Shown in pieces: positions 9,301 to 15,402 of a stretch of DNA of 15,402 nucleotides. Location: assembly GCA_910592205.1 (NCBI GenBank), contig CAJVPJ010000860.1, positions 1 through 15,402 on the forward strand, given 5' to 3'. How positions within the stretch are numbered: position 1 is the first letter of the stretch; each line of letters opens with the position of its first letter. The stretch is from Paraglomus occultum. Its lineage: Eukaryota; Glomeromycota; Glomeromycetes; Paraglomerales; Paraglomeraceae. The notes beneath the pieces are model-generated. The model worked only from the letters and a program-made list of their open reading frames with translations, ran no database searches and was not told the origin of the DNA. The position numbers were made by a program, and so were the translations under genes.

Positions 9301-11996
9301 TACAACGAGAACCGATGCTATTACACCGGAAGAAAAGAAGAAATTACAGATGATTCAAATATGGCCACGAGAGGATGCTAAGAAGGCTATTCAGATATGG
9401 CCGCGAGAGAATGATAAAAAGGACAAAAAGGATGCTCGATCACGAGAAAATGATAAAACGAATGAAAAGACGGTTGCGACTGCAGAGCCAGAAAAAAAAT
9501 ATGTGATATCAGATCTGTATGTACCTGCGACGGAATTGAGAGAGCTTGGATTACCGATTATAAAATGGAAGAGATGGAGTGCTAATACAGCTGAAGGTGA
9601 GTTAAATTTGGAATAAAAGAATTACAACCTCTTCTATCGCATGCTATTATTCGAGTATATAGTCTCACTATATCATTTATTTTAAACACATTTTGTAGCC
9701 AAATTTCTAATAGATATCGGCCTCCGCACATATCCAACTTTACTCAAAATTCTCACACTGGCTGCACCTCCAAACGCGCCTGAACTCAGACGTAAGGCTA
9801 TCGGATACTTTCTTAAGAAATTTGAGATCCACTATAAAAACGACTACAAAGACACTGTAAACATATCATTTCTTCAGTGTGCTGATTCATCAACGTATGT
9901 CACACCTCTCGACTGTTTTGCCAATTCTGCGTGTGGTATCATGGGCTTTAACGTTTTGCACAAGAGCCTACTGAATAGTGCTACAATATTGTGCGTCAAG
10001 ACGGATCCACCAAAGCTAAAGCTTATTGAAAGACTGATCAATAAGCCGCCTAAGAATAAAGATGCGGCGAAGAAGATGTTTGAATATCTTGCAACGCAAA
10101 CAGGATCGTTCGAGGCTTCAGATTGGGAGAAATTGGGAGATGCTAAATTTGTTCCTGTTGAGGACAAGAAGACTATTATACATATCTGTCCGAATAGATG
10201 TTTATTTGCGCGTAAACTAAGTCGCAATGAAAGGTAAAGTACTGATCCCGGATAAATGTGCTTACAGTTAAGGGAATTACGAAATATGCTAACGCCGTCT
10301 CCATTTTATTGAATAACAAACATTATCCCTACCATTTACGCGTATTGGCACTACCTAATATTAGCTATAAAGACTTTTTCTATTATATTGACTTTGGTGA
10401 AAAAGCACATACCTTTCTCAAACTATGTGGCGTCAAATATGCACCTACGTCAGAAGAACTTGCTCAAATGCTTGTTCGTTCTTCGGCTAAGATGTGGGAG
10501 ACGATGGGTGATAAATATCTCGAGATTCTCCGAACTATCGCCGTACACATTAAGTTAATCCGTCAAAATAAAGAACTGCTTTCCGAAATGAAACGAGCGC
10601 GCATGTTCGTCGGAGTTAGAATGGAGTCATCTGATGATGGCGAGCATATCAGGCGTTATGTCTTAGCGAGGGCGCAAGATATTTTTTTGAATGATGATCC
10701 TTACTTGTGTAGAATTTTTGGTGTTTTTACATGTCCGGAAGAGCGTGTTCTTGAAGATCTTTATCAGGTAAGTACAATGTATTTAATAAAAGAGGACAAT
10801 TGTTGAAATGCACTCGTTGATATGTATTAGGCAAAGCTTATTTAGCTAATGTTTCCTTGCATGTAGACGGTTGGCAGTGTATGGCTTCAAAAGAATGTAC
10901 GAGTCACGCATAATACGAGTGGAGTAAAAGTATCCTCAAAAAAATCCATGGAAGTCGAATCAGTCATAAAACAACGTGCACCTCTTTTTTATCATAATCG
11001 TATGCCTCATGAAATCCGTTTCGATGCCGACTGGATACAGAAACACATCCATGTCAAAGAAGTCAAAAAGATCGAGAAACGTTATTACCTAATCCCAACA
11101 AAGCAATACATAACCGAAGACACTTCATGTTTTTTCAATTATGTGGAAGCAAATCGTACTTTATGCATTGTCGGAAGTAAGGTTGCTTACTTGGAGATCG
11201 CATATAGTTTATGTGAAGCTATTTATACAAAGCCCGGGTTGAACGATCCATTGATTTTGTACTCAATACTGACTTTACCGACGGACAGTCTCAGGAGACA
11301 AGGTTATCCAGTAGATAGGATTCTGAAGAAGAAACAAGGGAAGGTTATCATCGACACGTCGGACAAGAATCTAGGCCTGAAAACTATGCCAAAGTATACA
11401 AACGAATTAGAGCGGGACTTGCATAATGCTGTGCTATCTTGTAAGCCTAACATGCAAGATCAGTTGATACTCGAAGCTTATGTAGATGACAAACCTAGTA
11501 AGTGTATGCCTAAGGATTAGAATATTGAAGAGTCGTTCACTCCTGTCAACTAATCACTTATAAATTTGCTTTAATCTGTTTTTTAGGCTATTCCGTGTCC
11601 CACGCTTTAAATCATCCCTTGAATTTTGTATGTCAAGTTAACGGCATAAGAGTTTATGCAACGGCTGACATTACTTCTGCGAAAATCAAAGACAGGAAAG
11701 ATCTCAGCAGATTTATCGACCTCCTCAAAGAGCTCGGTGGTTTATTCAAGTTATCACAGGATGTGTTACATGTTTACTATGATGCAGATGGGACGACGAC
11801 TGCGTTTAATCTTAATGCGTCACTATTCTTTAATCTATACGTTTATGAGACGTTACATGATACGAACGCTGTGACGTTCAACCCTGAAGCGATGACGTAT
11901 TGGTTCCTTACTTTTTGTCACGAATTAGCGCACAATTTTGTGAAGTCGCATAATGAGACTCATGAGGTGAGCAAAGGAGGGCCAGGGCCAGGGCCT

Positions 11997-12052
<56 letters not shown>

Positions 12053-12961
12053 GGAGCCTCTTCTGTTGTGGCGTGACCATTCAAGATGTTTGTGATGTGC
12101 TAAATAGAAATCTTTTCTAAAAATTTCCTTAGTATTATCTCTCATCTTTCGCCAGGACTCATATACCACATTTGATTGCGAGATTACAACAGCGTGGATT
12201 AGAGAGGGACTTGCATAATGCTGTGCTATCTTGTAAGTCTAACGTGCAAAATCGGTTGATACTCGAAGCCGACAAGCCTGGTAAGCGTACACTTTGGATT
12301 CGAATATCGAAGATTCGTTCATTGCTGTTAATTATTCATGTAAATTGCTTTACAGGCTCTTCCGCATCTCATGCTTTAAACCATCCCTTGAATTATATGT
12401 GTCACGTTAGCGAGATAAGAGTTTATGCAACGGATGACATTACCTTTGCGAAAATCAAAGACAGGAAGGACCTCGAAAAATTTATCGACCTCCTCAAAGA
12501 GCTTGGTGGTTTATTCGAATTATCACAAGATGTACTACATGTTTACTACGATACAGATAGGACGACATCTGCGTTTAATCTTAATGGGTCATTATTCTTT
12601 AATCTATACGTTTATGAGACGTTACATCATACGAACGCTGTGACGTTCAGCCCTGAAGCGATGACGTATTGGTTCCTTACTTTTTGTCACGAATTAGCGC
12701 ACAATTTTGTGAAGTCGCATGATGAGACTCATGAGGTGAGCAAAGGAGTTGGGATGTGTGAAGGAGCTCCTTCTGTTATGGTGTGACTGTTCAAGATATT
12801 TATGATGTGCTAATTAGAAATCTTTCTAAAAATTGCCTTAGCATTATCTCTCATCTTTCGCCAGGACTCATATACCACATTTGATTGCGAAATTGCAACA
12901 GTTGTCTGACAAGTTAGACAAAACTTCATTGACATTTGAGGATTTGTTGTCTTACGACTAG
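6351..12961 (+). CDS. Hsp90-like (GHKL) ATPase, fungal DUF3684 family, with duplicated C-terminal module; 16 exons, 1716 residues
   Basis: Exons by my reading: 6351-6448, 6544-6590, 6666-6838, 6911-6966, 7040-7169, 7246-7290, 7367-7894, 8041-8816, 8896-9596, 9699-10233, 10365-10767, 10867-11497, 11587-11966, 12133-12280, 12356-12735, 12842-12961. All introns are GT-AG and all phases agree, giving 1716 codons plus TAG. Residues 1-130 form a GHKL ATP-binding fold: N-box in RELMQNADDA (E43, N47), a degenerate G1 box (N81 N82 G83) and G2 box IGAFGVGFYSLFSV (G108, G111, G113). Next come family-typical blocks such as RIYIGFPTHQTTG and an IDFGEKAHTFLKLCG segment just after intron 10. The assignment to DUF3684 is from memory of fungal relatives; molecular function is unknown and ATP binding is inferred. 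Residues 1375-1501 and 1551-1677 are two copies of a module ending in HELAHNFVKSH. Exon 9 carries a Lys-rich insert with two QIWPRE repeats. The start is chosen because the family's EERVEVNQRHLIDKIL block follows within about 15 residues and a TATA box lies 46 bp upstream. Intron 10 is the least obvious: an acceptor at 10266-10267 breaks the frame, while 10363-10364 restores both frame and family similarity. Confidence 0.88.
7932..7986. repeat. 55-bp near-perfect palindrome inside intron 7
   Basis: The core (7947-7970) is a perfect 24-bp palindrome: AAAATTATTTCC followed by its reverse complement, with no loop. It is flanked by GTTACGCTCACCTGC (7932-7946) and, after one unpaired G, GCAAGTGAGTGTAAC (7972-7986), which pair except at two positions. 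Intron 7 (7895-8040, 146 bp) is about twice the length of most other introns in the gene, consistent with insertion of a small palindromic element. A remnant of a miniature transposon is the simplest reading. Confidence 0.8.
9353..9424 (+). repeat. 36-bp in-frame repeat in exon 9
   Basis: ATTCAAATATGGCC (from 9353) recurs as ATTCAGATATGGCC (from 9389), a 12-codon period that encodes two copies of IQIWPRE(D/N) within a Lys/Asp/Glu-rich stretch. The segment is probably a flexible, lineage-specific insert in an otherwise conserved protein. Confidence 0.6.
11406..12192 (+). repeat. Tandem duplication, copy 1 (C-terminal module, exons 12 end-14 start)
   Basis: Runs from ATTAGAG in exon 12 to CAACAG in exon 14, and includes introns 12 and 13. 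It encodes LERDLHNAVLSCK, the 127-residue module of exon 13 with HELAHNFVKSHNETHE (H1486, E1487, H1490, H1496), then YYLSSFARTHIPHLIARLQQ. The following copy matches in exons and introns, so this is a genomic duplication and not a retro-copied one. Copy 1 differs by a (GT)n expansion in intron 13 and by nine extra nucleotides before the exon 12 donor (encoding AYVDDKP against ADKP). Confidence 0.9.
11979..12050. repeat. (GT)n microsatellite with GGGCCA repeats in intron 13
   Basis: An uninterrupted GT array fills 11998-12050 (26 GT units plus one G), preceded by two and a half GGGCCA units at about 11980-11995. The homologous position in intron 15 has only GATGTGTGAAGGAG, so the array expanded in this copy after the duplication. 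Length at this site is likely to vary between strains. Confidence 0.95.
12198..12901 (+). repeat. Tandem duplication, copy 2 (C-terminal module, exons 14 end-16)
   Basis: Starts with ATTAGAG only 5 bp after copy 1 ends and runs to CAACAG in exon 16. The exon 15 module (127 residues) is about 84% identical to exon 13 by my count (20 differences), and it keeps HELAHNFVKSHDETHE (H1662, E1663, H1666, H1672). Exons 13 and 15 are both exactly 380 nt. Introns 14 and 15 (75 and 106 bp) are homologous to introns 12 and 13. The unique gene end follows: 19 residues and TAG. Confidence 0.9.
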
Positions 12962-13084
12962 CGAATGTGATAACGTTCGACAGCCATAAATCGCGTGATG
13001 TTAAACTATGTGATTCATCCAATAGCATTTACACGACGCATACGTGATCTAAATAATTAATGCTTCAAAAATTGCTAAGTAGCA

Positions 13085-13090
13085 AATAAA
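13085..13090 (+). promoter_or_regulatory. Probable poly(A) signal of the ATPase gene
   Basis: AATAAA lies 124 bp past the stop codon at 12959-12961 and is followed by a G/T-containing stretch. It is a reasonable 3' end, though a second AATAAA at about 13201-13206 is also possible. Confidence 0.5.
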
Positions 13091-13140
13091 AGTAAGAGTG
13101 GAAAAAATGAAAAATGTTGGGTGCATTTTTGACCATCCAA

Positions 13141-13162
13141 TACAGTCGACCTCCCTACAGTC
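13141..13162. repeat. Possible Tc1/mariner- or pogo-type terminal sequence
   Basis: TACAGTCGACCTCC at 13141 begins with TA + CAGT, and TACAGTC recurs 15 bp later (13156-13162). Ends of this kind, next to a TA target, are common in Tc1/mariner/pogo elements. I could not find the matching inverted end in this window, so it may be a solo or decayed end. Confidence 0.3.
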
Positions 13163-13390
13163 ACACTGTTGACCATAACCAAAGACTCTGGCCGATATTT
13201 AAATAAAAAGTTCATATTATATTATAAAACTTGAGCATATTATTTATCTGCTATTTCTCAATTCTTTATCATTAATATCCATGGGTTTATTTCAACTCAT
13301 GTTTAATATTAATATTTTATTATATAAAATCACAATAATATTAACACAACGTTTTCTTTATTAAAATACTAGTTTTTACTCAATTAAAGA

Positions 13391-13682
13391 TTTTAACCTC
13401 GCGTTTTTAACTTTGCAAACCATCACAAAAAGTAATCTGCGTGTTATTCTTTTGGTTCTCTATATATTTTCAAGTACTTGATCATATTGCTTCACCTTTT
13501 CATAAATGGCCAGTTTTGCGACGTGTTACTTTCAAGTATGAAATGGTCGGTTTTAAGACCACCTCGGGCAAAGCAAAATCGGTCGTTATAAACAGCGGTC
13601 ATTACATGACATGTGGTGTATGCGATTTTTAACGTACATCCCTCGGGTGGTTGGTAATTAATTTTTTTAACTTCGCGTTTTT
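13391..13682. repeat. 18-nt direct repeat 274 bp apart
   Basis: TTTTAACCTCGCGTTTTT (13391-13408) and TTTTAACTTCGCGTTTTT (13665-13682) differ at one base. They bracket a segment of about 255 bp that is richer in GC than its flanks and carries an unrecognised 60-codon frame. A small element with direct terminal repeats is possible. Confidence 0.4.
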
Positions 13683-14529
13683 TGTACCGTTAGAGTGCCC
13701 CCTATTCGGTTTCGAGTTTAGTTGTTTTCTTTGCTCACGCTCTAGGTGGCGTTTTTGGATTTCTTTGGCGGGTAACCCTCAATAAGTCTTCTTTTTTGTA
13801 TCATTCCCACGAGGCAGATATTTAGCAATATCAATAATTAGTATTAGTGTTAAATTATCGACTTCATATTACACGTGACCATTCTCATCGTGATAAACAA
13901 TATCGTTGCTCTTTTGACTGATGGCGCGTTTCTCTATTATTCAAATAAAAATCCTAATCTCTTTGTTGCGGTAGTCTGATCTGTAGACGAGTGATTGCTT
14001 TTTGCGACTGAACTTAAAATTTCAAGCGAACCTAATTTATACGCCTTCTCTACTCTCTGCAGCCAAATAAGGGTACCTACGATATAAGTATAATAACGAC
14101 AATTGTTATACCACAAAATCAACTATTCTAACTTAAACAGGGCGATCTTCGATTACTGGTCAGGGTAAATGTCGCTTGTCTTGGTTAAACAAATTGAACA
14201 ACAATAGTTTGCCTATTAATTATAGTCATTTGCTTCGTTATTCGCGTTCTTGAGCAAAGGATATTATAGTTTAATTAAACCGTTTATAATATTATTATAC
14301 ATACCCGCACATTAATTATGATGAATTTAAAACCTTTCGTGCGTTGAAGCGTGCATACTGTTCAAGTATCCGTTACTGATTAGCATGACTGTTTTATAAT
14401 AGCAATGTATGCTGGTTGTAAATTGAAGTAAAGATATATTCGAGATACACGTGCCCATTCTTTTTAATTACAAGTTCACAACGCCGTTTTTGACTCACTA
14501 AGTTAATTAGAGTAGAATCTGGGTTATTT

Positions 14530-14820
14530 TCCATTCTCTACCATAAATCGCTCCAATTTTTGGCATTCGCCGCTTCACATTGCTCTTAACAATACTCCAA
14601 AGATTTTTCAATCGGATGTAGACAAGGCTGTAAGATACAAAAATCTTCGTTTGATCTTTGGGCATAGGACGAGTTGGTCGTTCGCCCTGTTGAAAAGCAG
14701 TCCTGTCCGAAGACACACCGATATTGCATGTTGTACTGTTCATAATTTTTAAGATTGTCATATGAGAATATTTGTGCGTTTATGTATTTGACATCCCCGT
14801 TCCGCAAATGTAATGGGGCG
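14530..14820 (-). pseudogene. Decayed Tc1/mariner (IS630-type) DDE transposase fragment
   Basis: Two overlapping minus-strand frames (14834-14586 and 14761-14507) each carry part of a Tc1-type C-terminal catalytic region. The first has CVFGQD, which resembles the second catalytic Asp block (usually FQQDNAP), then CLHPIEK, which resembles the NPIE block holding the third acidic residue. The second continues with NLWSIVKSNVKRR, the typical sequence after NPIE. The switch between frames falls in the T run at 14604-14608, so a one-base indel breaks the gene. Only about 100 residues of a roughly 340-residue enzyme are recognisable; the N-terminal DNA-binding part and the first Asp are missing. It is not expected to be active. 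Confidence 0.65.
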
Positions 14821-15101
14821 TGTTTTTGTATCATGAAACACTGTACTCACTATATCGAATGTTCATTTATGTCAATAATAAGAAACAGTCAATGTTAGAC
14901 GATTGTTACCAGAATGTAGTAGTAGATTGTATTATCATTGAATCTTTTTTATTTTCCAATAAAACTGAATATCAATAGTGTCTTGTACAACTTTTTTTTC
15001 GTAATCCATTTCGCAATAGGAATGTCACAACCAATAAGCAACATCTAATCAACATTGTTTATGTAATAAGAAATAAAGTGTGCTTATCTCGAACTGTGTC
15101 G

Positions 15102-15120
15102 GCCCGATTTTGAATCGGGC
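15102..15120. repeat. Hairpin with perfect 8-bp stem and 3-nt loop
   Basis: GCCCGATT (15102-15109) and AATCGGGC (15113-15120) pair perfectly around TTG. A stem this GC-rich is unusual in the local AT-rich DNA. No gene is adjacent and there is no T-run after it, so its role is unknown. Confidence 0.55.
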
Positions 15121-15402
15121 TGAATTTCGCTACGGACCAGAACATGACCATAACTTGTTATCACGATGAAAAAATGACCCGACGGAAGTCTCGTTATATC
15201 CGATTTTGACTGTTGTTCTGCTTCTGTGGTTATTATAAGTGTTTGCAACCTAGATTTTGTAATAGAAAAGAAAAAGAAAAGAAGACTGTAACTGCTGGCT
15301 TTTACTATATAATTAAGAAACTTTTTGTTTATTTGATGTACCCCGTGGCTCAGATCCTTAAGAACGTGTCTTTAAAGGAAAATTTTTTGCCGTTTTTCAC
15401 TC

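Larger units (their letters stand above)
13091..15402. other. Spacer rich in repeat and transposon debris
   Basis: No intact gene seen. The stretch contains a transposon-end-like sequence (13141-13162), a direct repeat (13391-13408 and 13665-13682), AT-rich palindromes near 13300-13370, a short open frame at 13441-13632 that I do not recognise, a transposase remnant (about 14530-14820, minus strand), and a strong hairpin (15102-15120). The last 250 bases hold a purine-rich tract and nothing else I can name. Confidence 0.5.

Noticed and set aside
11967-12095. Read-through of exon 13 into a Gly-Pro and Val-Cys repeat protein tail
   Set aside because: This is translation of intron 13, including the GT microsatellite. 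The donor at 11967 and the acceptor at 12131-12132 restore the conserved YYLSSFARTHIPHLI segment.
12133-12170. Acceptor CAG ending at 12157 (and its counterpart in copy 2) as the start of exon 14
   Set aside because: It gives the wrong frame and quickly meets a stop; the TTAG acceptor 25 bp earlier keeps the frame and adds a family-like segment.
6351-12961. A set of separate genes in place of one long gene
   Set aside because: All exon junctions agree in phase, introns are canonical, and the blocks follow the order expected for one DUF3684 protein.
13937-14122. Minus-strand frame of 61 codons
   Set aside because: I see no motif that ties it to the transposase remnant or to any gene; likely chance.
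15335-15402. tRNA-like start (CCCCGTGGCTCAGAT resembles an A box)
   Set aside because: There is no anticodon arm, no GGTTCGAATCC-type B box and no closing acceptor stem in the remaining bases.

Overview
The window reads as nuclear DNA of a fungus. It is AT-rich and gene-poor, with short introns (72-166 bp) bounded by GT...AG, TATA boxes, and one large multi-exon gene of a fungal Hsp90-like ATPase family (DUF3684). The intron style, low GC and gene-poor spacers suggest an early-diverging lineage such as Mucoromycota. That placement is inference; no ribosomal or other marker gene is present.

Layout. 1-2679: gene-free AT-rich spacer with several palindromes and a degenerate direct repeat. 2680-3105 (minus): a 141-residue Ser/Pro/His-rich protein that I do not recognise, with a TATA box about 340 bp upstream of its ATG. 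3660-4344 (plus): a GC-richer patch with a short repeat, then a TATA box and a possible small gene of 84-104 residues. 4345-6297: spacer. 6351-12961 (plus): the main gene, which I resolve into 16 exons encoding 1716 residues. 13085: its probable poly(A) signal. 13091-15402: spacer with a transposon-end-like sequence, a direct repeat, a decayed Tc1/mariner-type transposase fragment (minus strand, about 14530-14820) and a strong hairpin.

The main gene is the point of interest. The N-terminus is a GHKL (Hsp90/MutL-type) ATP-binding fold with an N-box (E43...N47) and a G2 box (G108, G111, G113). A long region of unknown function follows, then a C-terminal module with the motif HELAHNFVKSH, which has the HExxHxxxxxH spacing of zinc metalloproteases. 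This C-terminal module is present twice in tandem, in frame. A DNA-level duplication (11406-12192 and 12198-12901) copied the coding sequence and its introns, and the two copies keep every splice site, the reading frame and the metal-site-like histidines while differing in about 16% of residues. The splice phases would allow the extra 176 residues to be skipped without a frameshift. One intron of the gene also carries a 55-bp near-perfect palindrome.

Nothing here looks like an operon, CRISPR array, rRNA or tRNA. The genes appear to be independent transcription units.
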